The notes under the pieces are model-generated. The model made no database searches, was not told the DNA's origin, and saw only the letters and a list, made by a program, of their open reading frames with translations. A stretch of DNA of 64,000 nt from assembly GCF_016745425.1 (NCBI RefSeq), contig NZ_JAERVK010000007.1, forward strand, positions 170,532-234,531, given 5' to 3'. Position numbers and translations under genes: made by a program. Positions 38,806 through 48,120 of the stretch are shown here, one piece after another (position 1 is the first letter of the stretch; each line of letters starts with the position of its first letter). The DNA is from Candidatus Methylomicrobium oryzae (lineage in GTDB: Bacteria; Pseudomonadota; Gammaproteobacteria; Methylococcales; Methylomonadaceae).

Positions 38806-39669
38806 TTAGGCGCCGATCCCCATCTCCGCTTCCCAGGCTTGCCGGACCGACGGCGGCACGGCGCCGGCAAGTTCGCTGAATCGGCGTTTCGGATCCGCCG
38901 TATCTTCGGTCAGAATGCGCGCAGGCAAAAGATCGATACCGGCCCGGCGCGCGGCCAGCGCTTTTTTATGGCCTTCCGCAATATAGATCAGGCCGTCGTG
39001 CACAAATACCGAAATCGGTTGATTGAAGTCGAAGTCCGGATTCGCCGGCTCGTCCGCCTCCGGTTCCGTGGCATGCGTCGGCGACAGTCTCCGAGGATCC
39101 AGCCAGAGCGCCGGGAAAATCTCTCCCTGATTCCGTTTCTCAAAGCATACGTAGATCTTTTGAGCGATCGTTTCCGGCGCCGTATAAGACGTATCGACAA
39201 TCAGGTCGTAATTCTGGTAAAGCCTGAAGTGGACATTGTACAGTTTGTAGAAGCGCTGGTCTTCGTAGCTCTGTCGCTTCAGGTTGTTCTGCAGCGTATC
39301 CTCCAGCGACGGATTGTGCTCGTCGCTGCGCCCCGCTCCGAAGACCCGTTCCGCGCCGATCAAGGGATCAACCGACAAATACACCTTGAACGCGGCCGGA
39401 ATGAAATGCCAGGCCAGCCGCGAGTCGATGATCAAACGGTCCTGAGTCTTGCCGGTTTCGATCACATAGCTGTCGATCTCGTCGTCGACGCTGCGGTCGG
39501 TTTCCGAAATCTTGTTCAGTTCGAGCGTGGTCAGGCCGCGCCGTTCCGCAATCGCGCGCTGAATTTTGCCGGTGCCGATGATATCGAATTCAGTCAGTTT
39601 TTGCAGTTCCGCCGCGACCGAAGACTTGCCGCTGCCGATGTCGCCGGACAGGGTAATAATGTGTTTCAT
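38806..39669 (-). CDS. cytidylate-kinase-like P-loop domain fused to a ParB-like domain
   Basis: A 287-residue protein. Residues 1-185 form a nucleoside-monophosphate-kinase fold: Walker A GDIGSGKS at 9-16, and IIDSRLAWHFIP and KVYLSVDPLIGAERVF (LID-like). Residues about 215-265 (ISVFVHDGLIYIAEGHKKAL, then AARRAGIDLLPARIL) match the start of a ParB/Srx-type fold, in which such a G-H-R/K-like motif binds or hydrolyses nucleotides. The combination suggests a nucleotide-processing enzyme; the substrate is unknown. It is followed on its upstream side by hemJ (17-base gap), possibly one transcript. Confidence 0.75.
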   Translation of the reverse strand: MKHIITLSGDIGSGKSSVAAELQKLTEFDIIGTGKIQRAIAERRGLTTLELNKISETDRSVDDEIDSYVIETGKTQDRLIIDSRLAWHFIPAAFKVYLSVDPLIGAERVFGAGRSDEHNPSLEDTLQNNLKRQSYEDQRFYKLYNVHFRLYQNYDLIVDTSYTAPETIAQKIYVCFEKRNQGEIFPALWLDPRRLSPTHATEPEADEPANPDFDFNQPISVFVHDGLIYIAEGHKKALAARRAGIDLLPARILTEDTADPKRRFSELAGAVPPSVRQAWEAEMGIGA

Positions 39670-39685
39670 GGATTAAAAATAGCGG

Positions 39686-40111
39686 TTAAAAAGGTTTGAT
39701 CACGGCCAGAATCACGATGCCGAACAGGAACAGCACCGGCACTTCGTTCATCCAGCGGAAATAGACATGGGTGTGGCGGTTGCGATCGTGTTTGAAGTCG
39801 GCGAGCCATTTGCCGCACAACGCGTGGTAGCCCACCAACAGCGCCAACAAGGCCAGTTTCGCATGCAGCCAGCCGCTGGCCCGGTAAAGCGCCCAGGCGT
39901 AATCGGCCAGCATCCAGACGCCGAACAGCAAGGTCAGCAGCATGCCCGGCGTCATGATGCCGTAATACAGCTTGCGCTCCATGATCTTGAAGCGCTCGCG
40001 GCTGACGCTGTCCGAACTCAGCGCATGGTAAACGAACAAGCGCGGCAAGTAAAACAACCCGGCAAACCAGGTGACCATGAATATCAAATGAAACGCTTTT
40101 AACCAAAGCAT
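39686..40111 (-). CDS. hemJ: protoporphyrinogen IX oxidase, HemJ/CopD family
   Basis: A 141-residue inner-membrane protein with four hydrophobic helices. KAFHLIFMVTWFAGLFYLPR is the HemJ signature with the conserved His; later WLHAKLALLALLVGYH and RWMNEVPVLFLFGIVILA are also typical. HemJ oxidises protoporphyrinogen IX in heme synthesis in bacteria lacking HemG and HemY. It lies 3 bases after the thioredoxin-like gene on the same strand. Confidence 0.9.
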   Translation of the reverse strand: MLWLKAFHLIFMVTWFAGLFYLPRLFVYHALSSDSVSRERFKIMERKLYYGIMTPGMLLTLLFGVWMLADYAWALYRASGWLHAKLALLALLVGYHALCGKWLADFKHDRNRHTHVYFRWMNEVPVLFLFGIVILAVIKPF

Positions 40112-40114
40112 GAC

Positions 40115-40624
40115 TCATCCTTTGTTCAACATCGCGGCAATTCGGCTTTGCCACGCGGAATAGTCGAAAACGCCGACCGATTTTTCGGCGATCCTGCCCT
40201 CGGGACTGATCAGAAAAGTCGTCGGGGTAAACTGCACATTGCCGAACGCCAGCGCATGCGCCGAGTTAAGATCCAGCGCGACATCATAGGGCAATTGCCT
40301 ATCCCGTGTCATTGCGACGACATGGCTGGGCGGATCGTAAGCCATCGCCACCGCCACGATTTCCAGCCCCTGGGGATGGAACCGCCGGTACAGATCGATC
40401 AAATGCGGAATCTCGAGCATGCAGGACGGACAGTCGGTCGCCCAAAAGGTCACGATCGCCGGCTTGCCGCGCCACGCATGCGAAGCGATCTGCTTGCCGG
40501 TAATCGTGGTGAAAACCACGTCCGGCGCCGTGCCGCCCATCCGGGACAGCGCCGCCCCGATAAGCCATGCGGCCAGAACCAGCATCGGCAAACCGAACAA
40601 CAATCTCGCCTTGGACAATCGCAA
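40115..40624 (-). CDS. TlpA/ResA-type membrane-anchored thioredoxin
   Basis: A 169-residue protein. Residues 8-26 form an uncleaved signal anchor or signal peptide, and the thioredoxin fold contains FWATDCPSC with C65 and C68 (CPSC rather than CPPC). The cis-Pro region is FTPTTFLISPEGRI. It would work in the periplasm as a disulfide reductase, for example in cytochrome c maturation. Its location next to hemJ suggests a link to heme or cytochrome supply, by inference only. Confidence 0.87.
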   Translation of the reverse strand: MRLSKARLLFGLPMLVLAAWLIGAALSRMGGTAPDVVFTTITGKQIASHAWRGKPAIVTFWATDCPSCMLEIPHLIDLYRRFHPQGLEIVAVAMAYDPPSHVVAMTRDRQLPYDVALDLNSAHALAFGNVQFTPTTFLISPEGRIAEKSVGVFDYSAWQSRIAAMLNKG

Positions 40625-40835
40625 ACCCCTTTCCCGCCTGCCCTTCGAAATTTCCGATTATACCAAATCCCGCCCGAAGCCGGGCGAATAGTCGTCCAAG
40701 AAATACGGAAGGGGGTGCCCCCTGCAAACCGGCGACGCAATTTTCGCCCCTGTTTCAAAGCCCATACCGGGAGCCAGGCAAATCTGCTAAAATGGCGCCT
40801 TTTAAGTACGTATCCCTGCGGCCACTACCATCGAC

Positions 40836-42419
40836 ATGAAAAGAATCCTCATCTCCGACAAATTATCCGAAGCCGGCATCAATTACCTGACCGAACAATC
40901 CGGCATCCAGGTTCACATCGAAACCGGGCTCGACGAAGACGGTTTGTGCAACATTATCGGAGATTTCGATGCGCTGTTGATCCGCAGCGACACCAAGGTC
41001 ACGCCGAAAGTACTGCAGGCCGCCAAGCGCCTGAAACTGATTGGCCGCGCCGGCATCGGCGTCGACAACGTCGACATTCCGGCTGCGACCGAAATGGGCG
41101 TGATCGTGATGAATACGCCCGATGCGAACGCCACCACCACCGCCGAACTGGCGATCGCCCACATGATGTCGCTGAGCCGGAAGCTGCCCACCGCCGACAG
41201 TTCGGTACGGGCCGGCAAATGGGAACGCTCCAAATTGATGGGCGCGGAAGTCGCGCATAAAACGCTGGCGATCCTCGGCTTCGGCACGATCGGCCGGATC
41301 GTCGCCCAACGCGGCCACGGCCTCCGCATGAAAGTAATCGCGTACGATCCGTTCGTCGCGCCGGAAATTTTCGCCGACCTCGGCGTCGAAGCGGTCGGCC
41401 TCGACGATCTGGTCAGCCGCGCCGATTATCTGACCCTGCACTGCCCGCTGATTGAAAAGACCAAGAACATCATCGGCGCCACCCAGCTCGGCATGATGAA
41501 AAAGAGCGCCCGGATCATCAACTGCGCACGCGGCGGCCTGATCGACGAAAGCGCGCTGTACGAGGCATTAAAGAACGGCCGAATCGCCGGCGCCGCGCTC
41601 GACGTGTTCGAAAACGAACCGCCGGCCGGCTCGCCCCTGCTCGAACTCGACAACATCGTCTTCACGCCGCATCTGGGCGCCTCAACGACCGAAGCGCAGG
41701 TCGCGGTCAGCGTCGAAATCGCGCGCCAGGCGATCACCTTCCTGCAGACCGGCGAAGCAATCAATGCGATCAACCTGCCGCGGCTATCCGCCGAAGAACT
41801 GCAAAAATCCCAAGACTACATGAATCTGGCGACTAAACTGGGCAAAGTCGTAGTCGGGCTTACCACCCAGCCGATCGAAAAACTCGAAGTCGCGCTGTTC
41901 GGCCGCGCCGCCGACGTCGAAACGCGCCCGATCTCGGTCGCTGCCTTAGTCGGCGTACTGGCCGATCAGTTCTCGACGCCCGTCAACCGGGTCAATGCCG
42001 AAAACATCGCCAAACGCCAGGGTATTTCGCTGATCGAGTCGAAAACCACCGAGACCGAAGACTACGTGTCGCTGATCCGGGTCACCGGCCACAGCGCGAA
42101 CCAGAGCATCAGCGCGGCGGGCGTCCTGCTCGGCGGCCATCATCCCCGGCTGATCAGCATCAATCATTTCGACATCGAAGTGGTGCCGGAAGGCACGCTG
42201 TTGATCACCCGGCATGACGACCGGCCGGGCGTGATTTCCGCGATCAGCGCGGTACTCGGCAATGCGAATATCAACATCACCCGGATGCAGGTCGGCACCG
42301 CCGACAGCCAGCAGCAGGCGATGGCGGTGATCAGCGTGACCGAACCGGTCGGCGCGGACATCCTGCAGCAGCTGCACAACGTGCCGCCGGTGCAGCAGGT
42401 CACCCAAATCAACTTATGA
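40836..42419 (+). CDS. serA: D-3-phosphoglycerate dehydrogenase
   Basis: The first enzyme of serine synthesis, 527 residues, the long form with ASB and ACT regulatory domains. ILISDKLSEAGINYL begins the substrate domain. The NAD motif is GFGTIGRIV, and the active site has the CARGGLIDESAL Arg and the HLGASTTEAQVAVS His. The C-terminal ACT domain is around VPEGTLLITRHDDRPGVIS. It overlaps serB by 4 bases (ATGA). In methylotrophs serine synthesis also links to assimilation, but this gene is housekeeping. Confidence 0.95.
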   Translation: MKRILISDKLSEAGINYLTEQSGIQVHIETGLDEDGLCNIIGDFDALLIRSDTKVTPKVLQAAKRLKLIGRAGIGVDNVDIPAATEMGVIVMNTPDANATTTAELAIAHMMSLSRKLPTADSSVRAGKWERSKLMGAEVAHKTLAILGFGTIGRIVAQRGHGLRMKVIAYDPFVAPEIFADLGVEAVGLDDLVSRADYLTLHCPLIEKTKNIIGATQLGMMKKSARIINCARGGLIDESALYEALKNGRIAGAALDVFENEPPAGSPLLELDNIVFTPHLGASTTEAQVAVSVEIARQAITFLQTGEAINAINLPRLSAEELQKSQDYMNLATKLGKVVVGLTTQPIEKLEVALFGRAADVETRPISVAALVGVLADQFSTPVNRVNAENIAKRQGISLIESKTTETEDYVSLIRVTGHSANQSISAAGVLLGGHHPRLISINHFDIEVVPEGTLLITRHDDRPGVISAISAVLGNANINITRMQVGTADSQQQAMAVISVTEPVGADILQQLHNVPPVQQVTQINL

Positions 42420-43057
42420 GTTTCGGCATCGTCTGTTTCGACTGCGACAGTACGTTAAGCCGGATCGAAGGAATTGATGAATTGGCCGGCCGCGCCGGCA
42501 TCGGCGAAGCGATGGCCAGGCTGACCGACGCAGCGATGAACGGCGAAGTGCCGCTCGAAGCGGTCTACGAAAAACGGCTGTCGCTGATTCGGCCGGATGC
42601 GGACAGCATCGACTGGCTGGCCGGGCTGTACATTAGCGAAATGGTCGAAGGCGTCGCAGACGTATTCTCGGCGCTCGCCGCGCACGGCAAGGAACTCCAC
42701 ATCGTCAGCGGCGGCCTGCGCCAGGCAATCCTGCCGCTAGCCGGGTTTCTCGGCGTACCGGAAAGCCATGTGCATGCAGTCGACATCTATTTCAACGCCG
42801 ACGGCAGCTACCGCGATTTCGACCAGACCTCGCCTTTGGCCCGGACCGGCGGCAAGGCGCAAATCTGCCGGGACCTCAAACGGCCGCAAACGCCGCTGGT
42901 GCTGATCGGCGACGGCAAGACCGACATGGAAGCCAGGCAGGAAGGCGTCAGCGTGATCGGTTTCGGCGGCGTCGCCGCGCGGCCGATCGTACGGGAACTG
43001 GCGGATCATTTCGTCGAAGGGCCGAGTTTGGCGGCGGTGTTGAAACACATTTTATAG
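42416..43057 (+). CDS. serB: phosphoserine phosphatase (HAD family)
   Basis: A 213-residue HAD phosphatase. Motif I FDCDST (D9, D11), LHIVSGGLRQAILPLA (motif II Ser), and LIGDGKTDMEARQ (motifs III-IV) are intact. Coupled to serA by a 4-base overlap, so it most likely catalyses the last step of the same pathway. No N-terminal ACT domain, as in the short SerB form. Confidence 0.88.
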   Translation: MSFGIVCFDCDSTLSRIEGIDELAGRAGIGEAMARLTDAAMNGEVPLEAVYEKRLSLIRPDADSIDWLAGLYISEMVEGVADVFSALAAHGKELHIVSGGLRQAILPLAGFLGVPESHVHAVDIYFNADGSYRDFDQTSPLARTGGKAQICRDLKRPQTPLVLIGDGKTDMEARQEGVSVIGFGGVAARPIVRELADHFVEGPSLAAVLKHIL

Positions 43058-43071
43058 TTAGATTTCTTTAA

Positions 43072-43416
43072 AGAGGTTTTGCGAGGACTGTTTCAACTGA
43101 CTTTCGTGCAGTCTTTTTTCCTTATTGCATTGAGAAGCAACGTGACGGTTCTTGGGTCGTTCTGAATCGCCAATACAAACCGGTTGGATTCAACACCAGT
43201 GAATACATCAGTTACGAAAAGTTTCCAGTCTTTGCGAAACTGAAGGGTATTGGACCAACAATCGCAAAGAAGTTGTCTTACAGTGGTGAAGTCTCAGGTG
43301 ATCGAATTTATCTTTACAACGATGGCTGCGTTCCTACCCACAGCCAGGAAAACATGACAACCTATCTTGAGAAATTAGCAATTCTTGCCAAGCTAGACCT
43401 CACTAGAGAATCGTAA
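43072..43416 (+). pseudogene. AT-rich fragment of a small conserved hypothetical protein
   Basis: An open frame from 43072 to the TAA at 43414-43416 without a convincing start codon. From 43132 it reads EKQRDGSWVVLNRQYKPVGF, later KLKGIGPTIAKKLSY, then SGDRIYLYNDGCVPTHSQEN and a leucine-rich tail. The composition is AT-richer than the flanking serB and yebC. It resembles a small hypothetical protein with a helix-hairpin-like KGIGP motif; I do not know its function. It is probably an N-terminally truncated remnant. Confidence 0.5.
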
Positions 43417-43431
43417 AGGTCGTTTTAGAAT

Positions 43432-43511
43432 CGTAGGGTACGCTGTGCGTACCTTAACAAAATCGGCCCCGTCTGAAAGACTTAAAAACGGTACGCACAG
43501 CGTACCCTACG
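43432..43511. repeat. palindromic intergenic repeat, family B, copy 1
   Basis: Perfect 22-base arms CGTAGGGTACGCTGTGCGTA.. (43432-43453) and their reverse complement (43490-43511), separated by 36 bases. A second copy is at 49940-50019. Confidence 0.9.
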
Positions 43512-43552
43512 ATTATTGTTTTATTTAAGAGATTCGTTACAAGAGAACAACA

Positions 43553-44302
43553 ATGGCAGGACACAGTAAATGGGCTAACATCAAGCACCGCAAGGCTGGA
43601 CAGGACGCCAAACGCGGTAAGATCTTCACCAAGCTGCTGCGCGAAATCACCGTCGCGGTCAAATCCGGCGGTCCCGACGCGGGCAGCAACCCGACCTTGC
43701 GCACCGCCATCGACAAAGCGCTCGGCTCGAACATGCGCCGCGACACGATCGACAATGCAATCAAAAAGGCATCAGGCGCGCAGGAAGGCGCCAATTACGA
43801 GGAAGTTCGCTATGAAGGCTACGGCCCCGGCGGCACCGCGGTGATGGTCGAATGCCTGACCGACAACCGCAACCGCACCGTCAGCGATGTCCGCCATGCG
43901 TTCACGAAAGCAGGCGGCAACCTCGGCACCGACGGCTCGGTCGCCTACCTGTTCACCAAAACCGGCATGCTGAGTTATGCGGAAAGCGTCGATGAAGACG
44001 CGCTGATGGAAGCCGCCCTGGAAGCCGGCGCGAACGATGTGGTCACCAACGACGACGGCTCGATCGACGTGATGACCTCGCCCGAAGACTACCTCGCCGT
44101 CAAGGATGCGCTGATCGCCGCCGGCTTCACGCCCGACAACGCGGAAGTCACGATGCAGGCCTCGACCCAGACCGAACTCGGCCCCGAAGATGCGGAAAAG
44201 ATGCTGCGCCTGATCGACCGCCTGGAAGATCTCGACGACGTGCAGAACGTCTATTCGAACGCGGACATCAGCGAAGAGATCATGGCCCAGTTCGCAGGCT
44301 GA
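43553..44302 (+). CDS. yebC: YebC/PmpR family regulator
   Basis: A 249-residue protein of the TACO1/YebC family, known as a DNA-binding regulator and, for some members, a factor that helps ribosomes pass proline stretches. [20 protein letters not shown] is the family N-terminus. [20 protein letters not shown] and [19 protein letters not shown] are also characteristic. It directly precedes ruvC, the common gammaproteobacterial order. The start is at the ATG after AAGAGAACAACA. Confidence 0.96.
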   Translation: MAGHSKWANIKHRKAGQDAKRGKIFTKLLREITVAVKSGGPDAGSNPTLRTAIDKALGSNMRRDTIDNAIKKASGAQEGANYEEVRYEGYGPGGTAVMVECLTDNRNRTVSDVRHAFTKAGGNLGTDGSVAYLFTKTGMLSYAESVDEDALMEAALEAGANDVVTNDDGSIDVMTSPEDYLAVKDALIAAGFTPDNAEVTMQASTQTELGPEDAEKMLRLIDRLEDLDDVQNVYSNADISEEIMAQFAG

Positions 44303-44308
44303 CCCGTT

Positions 44309-44836
44309 TTGCATTCCAATGACACAGAGAGCCAAACCGTCCGAATTCTCGGGATCGACCCCGGCTCGCGCGTGACCGGCTACGGCATCATCGAACAGGG
44401 ATTGAACGACTGCCGCTACATAGCGAGCGGCTGCATTCGGGTTCAGGCCGATTATTTTCCGGACCGGTTGAAACAGATTTTCGATTCGGTACTCGAAATC
44501 ATTGAAGTTTACCGGCCCGAACAAATGGCGATCGAACAGGTATTCATGCATAAAAACGCCGATTCGGCGCTGAAGCTCGGACAGGCGCGCGGCGCAGCGA
44601 TCTGCGCGGTGCAAACCGCCGATCTGCCGGTCTTCGAATATGCGGCCCGACAGGTCAAACAGGCGCTGGTCGGCAAGGGCAACGCGGAAAAAACGCAGGT
44701 GCAGCACATGGTCAAAATTCTGCTCGGCATCCAGGGCGAGCTGCAAATCGACGCCAGCGACGCGCTGGGGCTGTGCCTGTGCCATTCGCACCACCGCCAG
44801 ACCGCGCTGCGGATTCGCCGGAGCACGATGCGATGA
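44309..44836 (+). CDS. ruvC: crossover junction endodeoxyribonuclease RuvC
   Basis: The Holliday-junction resolvase, 175 residues. Active-site acidic residues lie in [14 protein letters not shown] (D17), [19 protein letters not shown] (Glu) and [11 protein letters not shown]. The usable start is a TTG at 44309, because no ATG or GTG lies in frame before the conserved RILGIDPGS. The stop overlaps ruvA as ATGA. Confidence 0.93.
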   Translation: MHSNDTESQTVRILGIDPGSRVTGYGIIEQGLNDCRYIASGCIRVQADYFPDRLKQIFDSVLEIIEVYRPEQMAIEQVFMHKNADSALKLGQARGAAICAVQTADLPVFEYAARQVKQALVGKGNAEKTQVQHMVKILLGIQGELQIDASDALGLCLCHSHHRQTALRIRRSTMR

Positions 44837-45432
44837 TCGGCTTTCTGCGCGGTATTCTGGCTCACAAGGCCCCGCCCCTGCTGCTGCTCGATGTGCACGG
44901 GGTGGGCTACGAAATCGAAGCGCCGATGACCACGTTTTACAACCTGCCGGCGGTCGGCAGCGAAGTTAAACTGTATACGCATCTGGTCGTGCGCGAAGAC
45001 GCGCATAGCTTATTCGGTTTTTCCAGCGAAGCCGATCGGACATTGTTCCGAAGCTTGATCAAGATCAGCGGCGTCGGCCCGAAGCTGGCATTGACGCTGT
45101 TGTCCGGGCTGACCGCGGATCAGTTCCAGCGCGCAATTCACGAAAACGATACGCATGCTTTAGTGCGCCTGCCCGGCGTCGGCAAGAAAACCGCCGAGCG
45201 CCTGATCATCGAAATGCGCGACCGGCTTCCCGAATTCGGCGGAGAGGGTCCGCTCGATATCGGCATCCAGGTCGGTCCGGCCGGTAACTCGCCCAAACAG
45301 GAAGCGATCAGCGCTCTGTGCGCCTTGGGCTATAAGCCGCAGGATGCGGCCAAAATGGTGCAGAACGTCGCGAGCGACGGCAAACGCTGCGAAGACATCA
45401 TCCGGCTGGCGTTGCAAGGGGCGGCGCGATGA
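44833..45432 (+). CDS. ruvA: Holliday junction branch-migration protein RuvA
   Basis: A 199-residue protein that binds four-way junctions and loads RuvB. From the ATG at 44833 it starts [12 protein letters not shown], the family N-terminus; the longer frame from 44773 would add 20 unrelated residues. Helix-hairpin-helix motifs [17 protein letters not shown] and [17 protein letters not shown] are intact, and the C-terminal RuvB-contact domain includes [16 protein letters not shown]. Overlaps ruvC and ruvB by 4 bases each. Confidence 0.95.
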   Translation: MIGFLRGILAHKAPPLLLLDVHGVGYEIEAPMTTFYNLPAVGSEVKLYTHLVVREDAHSLFGFSSEADRTLFRSLIKISGVGPKLALTLLSGLTADQFQRAIHENDTHALVRLPGVGKKTAERLIIEMRDRLPEFGGEGPLDIGIQVGPAGNSPKQEAISALCALGYKPQDAAKMVQNVASDGKRCEDIIRLALQGAAR

Positions 45433-46463
45433 TCGAAAAAGACCGCCTGATCACGCCGCACAGCCGGCTCGACGAAGAGCGGCAGGACCGGGCGATCCGC
45501 CCGAAAAAACTGGCAGACTACATCGGCCAGGAAGAACTGCGCACGCAGATGGAAATCTTCATCAAAGCCGCAACCGCGCGCCGGGAAGCGCTCGACCACG
45601 TGTTGATTTTCGGCCCGCCCGGCCTCGGCAAGACCACGCTCGCGAACATCATTGCGGCCGAAATGTCGGTCAATATCCGCCAGACGTCGGGGCCGGTGCT
45701 CGAAAAGGCCGGCGATCTGGCCGCCCTGCTGACCAATCTCGAAGCGCACGACGTGCTGTTCATCGACGAAATCCACCGGCTCAGCCCGGCAGTCGAGGAA
45801 ATTCTCTATCCGGCCATGGAAGACTACCAGCTCGATATCATGATCGGCGAAGGCCCGGCCGCCCGCTCGATCAAACTGGATCTGCCGCCGTTTACCCTGG
45901 TGGGGGCGACGACCCGGGCAGGACTTCTGACTTCGCCGCTCCGCGACCGCTTCGGGATTGTGCAGCGGCTCGAATTCTACACGATCGACGAACTCGCCAA
46001 GATCATCACCCGCTCGGCCACTCTCCTGAACATCGCCATCGAACCGAACGGCGCGCTGGAGATCGCCAAACGCGCGCGCGGCACGCCGCGGATCGCCAAC
46101 CGGCTGCTGCGTCGGGTGCGCGATTTCGCCGAGGTCAAAGGCTCGGGCGTCGTCTCCGAACAGATTTCCGTTCAGGCGCTGGACATGTTAAAAGTGGATC
46201 ATAACGGCTTCGACGCGTTGGACCGAAAATTGCTTTTGACGATGATAGAGAACTTCGGCGGCGGACCGGTCGGGCTGGATACGCTGTCCGCCGCGATCAG
46301 CGAGGAACGCGGCACGATCGAAGACGTGCTGGAGCCGTACCTGCTGCAGCAGGGATTCATCATGCGCACGCCAAGAGGGCGAGTCGTGACGCAGAACGCC
46401 TATCTGCATTTCGGCTTGAAGCCGCCCAAGCGGCTCGGGACTTCGCTGGATCTGTTCGAATAA
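45429..46463 (+). CDS. ruvB: Holliday junction branch-migration helicase RuvB
   Basis: A 344-residue AAA+ motor. [18 protein letters not shown], Walker [15 protein letters not shown], Walker [17 protein letters not shown], sensor [19 protein letters not shown] and the winged-helix C-terminus [15 protein letters not shown] are all intact. Last of ruvCAB; a 121-base gap then leads to the Tol genes. Confidence 0.97.
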   Translation: MIEKDRLITPHSRLDEERQDRAIRPKKLADYIGQEELRTQMEIFIKAATARREALDHVLIFGPPGLGKTTLANIIAAEMSVNIRQTSGPVLEKAGDLAALLTNLEAHDVLFIDEIHRLSPAVEEILYPAMEDYQLDIMIGEGPAARSIKLDLPPFTLVGATTRAGLLTSPLRDRFGIVQRLEFYTIDELAKIITRSATLLNIAIEPNGALEIAKRARGTPRIANRLLRRVRDFAEVKGSGVVSEQISVQALDMLKVDHNGFDALDRKLLLTMIENFGGGPVGLDTLSAAISEERGTIEDVLEPYLLQQGFIMRTPRGRVVTQNAYLHFGLKPPKRLGTSLDLFE

Positions 46464-46584
46464 GTCTACCGGCTTGGAATCCGAGCGGCAAAGCCGCCCA
46501 TTCCCGGTTCCGTTCAGCTGCCTCGAAACTGCCGTACCGTTCGTTGAATAAATTACGCTTGAATCAAAAAAATTTAACCTTATC

Positions 46585-47004
46585 ATGATGCAAGGTGATA
46601 AACCTATAAAAAAATTTAACTGGCCGATTCGCGTCTATTACGAAGACACCGACGCCGGCGGCGTCGTGTTTCACTCGAATTATCTGAATTTTTTCGAGCG
46701 CGCCCGAACCGAAATGCTGCGCGCATTCGGCCATGAGCAGGACGCGCTGAAGGCCGAATACGGCATGGTTTTTGTCGTGCGTTCGTTGCAGGTCGATTAT
46801 TTGAAGCCGGCCCGCTTCAACGACATGCTGTTCGTCAGCGCCAGCATCACCGAAGCGAAAAAAGCCAGCCTGGTCTTCGAGCAGGAGATCACCCGCGGCA
46901 ACACTGTTTTATGTCAGGGCATCTTCCGCATCGCCTGCCTCGATGCGAGTGCGATGACCCCAAAAGCGATTCCTCAACATTTGTTTAAAACCATTGAAGA
47001 ATGA
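46585..47004 (+). CDS. ybgC: acyl-CoA thioesterase YbgC of the Tol-Pal cluster
   Basis: A 139-residue hotdog-fold thioesterase. The 4HBT signature YYEDTDAGGVVFHSNYLNFF carries the catalytic Asp, and RARTEMLRAFG follows. It stands at the head of the tol operon as usual and overlaps tolQ by 4 bases. Its role in envelope maintenance is unclear in the family. Confidence 0.93.
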   Translation: MMQGDKPIKKFNWPIRVYYEDTDAGGVVFHSNYLNFFERARTEMLRAFGHEQDALKAEYGMVFVVRSLQVDYLKPARFNDMLFVSASITEAKKASLVFEQEITRGNTVLCQGIFRIACLDASAMTPKAIPQHLFKTIEE

Positions 47005-47678
47005 ACACTGACTTATCGATCCTCCACCTCATCAAGGAAGCCAGCTTTGTCGTCCAATTCGTAATGGCGCTGCTGGTTTCGGCCTCGCTCGCCTCCTGGA
47101 CGTTTATCTTTTCCAAACGGAAGGAACTCAAACGCGCGATTACGATCACAGACGAATTCGAGGCCGAATTCTGGTCGGGCGTCGCCCTCGCCGAACTTTA
47201 CCGCAAACTGACCGCCAAGGGCTTCGAACCGGAAGGGATCGAAAAAATCTTTCTGGCCGGCTACAAGGAATTTTCCCGTATGCGGCAGGCAGGCAACGTC
47301 GAACCGATCGTTCAGGTCGAAAGCGCGCAGCGCGCGATGCGCATCGAATTGTCCCGCGAGCTCGACCGTCTCGACGAACATCTGCCTTTTCTGGCCACGG
47401 TCGGCTCGACCAGCCCTTATGTCGGCCTGTTCGGTACGGTCTGGGGGATCATGAATTCATTCCGCTCATTGAGCAACGTCAAGCAGGCGACGTTGGCGCA
47501 GGTCGCGCCCGGCATCGCCGAAGCGTTGATTGCGACCGCGATCGGCCTGTTCGCGGCGATTCCCGCCGTGATCGCCTATAACCGCTTTTCGACGAATCTG
47601 GACCGGCTCATCGGCCGCTACGAATTGTTCGTCGAAGAGTTCGTCGTATTATTGCAAAGACAGGCGCACCAGAAATGA
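47001..47678 (+). CDS. tolQ: TolQ proton-channel subunit
   Basis: A 225-residue inner-membrane protein of the ExbB/MotA group. The first membrane segment (about 15-38) contains FVVQFVMALLVSASLASWTF. LATVGSTSPYVGLFGTVWG leads into the second, and IAEALIATAIGLFAAIPAVI is the third. It pairs with TolR to power TolA. Overlaps tolR by 4 bases. Confidence 0.96.
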   Translation: MNTDLSILHLIKEASFVVQFVMALLVSASLASWTFIFSKRKELKRAITITDEFEAEFWSGVALAELYRKLTAKGFEPEGIEKIFLAGYKEFSRMRQAGNVEPIVQVESAQRAMRIELSRELDRLDEHLPFLATVGSTSPYVGLFGTVWGIMNSFRSLSNVKQATLAQVAPGIAEALIATAIGLFAAIPAVIAYNRFSTNLDRLIGRYELFVEEFVVLLQRQAHQK

Positions 47679-48115
47679 GCAGAAAAAACGGCCGACGCAG
47701 AAAACCGATGGGCGAAATCAACGTCGTCCCTTATATCGACGTCACCCTCGTCTTACTGATTATTTTCATGATTACGACGCCGCTGTTGCAGACCGGCGTC
47801 AAAGTCGATCTTCCGGAAGCCGAATCGGCGGTGGTCGAACCGAAGAACGATCCTCCCTTAGTGCTGACGATCCATAAAGAACCGGCGGGAGACTACAAGT
47901 ATTACATTATGTGCTGCGACAAAGAGCAGGAACCTATCGAACGTGAAGAGGTCGACGGCAAAGTATCGGCGATCCTGGCCGAAAAACCCGAAACGCAAGT
48001 TTTGATCGAAGCCGACAGAGACGTCGATTACGGCACGGTTGTTACAATGATGGCCGGTCTGAAGAATAGCGGGGTGCCGAATGTCGGCCTGCTGACCCGG
48101 CCCGAAGAAAACTGA
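47675..48115 (+). CDS. tolR: TolR
   Basis: A 146-residue ExbD-family protein. GEINVVPYIDVTLVLLIIFM contains the membrane Asp that carries protons. A periplasmic domain follows, ending YGTVVTMMAGLKNSGVPNVG. Two adjacent cysteines (IMCCDKEQE) in the periplasmic part are unusual. Lies between tolQ and tolA (5-base gap). Confidence 0.95.
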   Translation: MSRKNGRRRKPMGEINVVPYIDVTLVLLIIFMITTPLLQTGVKVDLPEAESAVVEPKNDPPLVLTIHKEPAGDYKYYIMCCDKEQEPIEREEVDGKVSAILAEKPETQVLIEADRDVDYGTVVTMMAGLKNSGVPNVGLLTRPEEN

Positions 48116-48120
48116 GCGGG

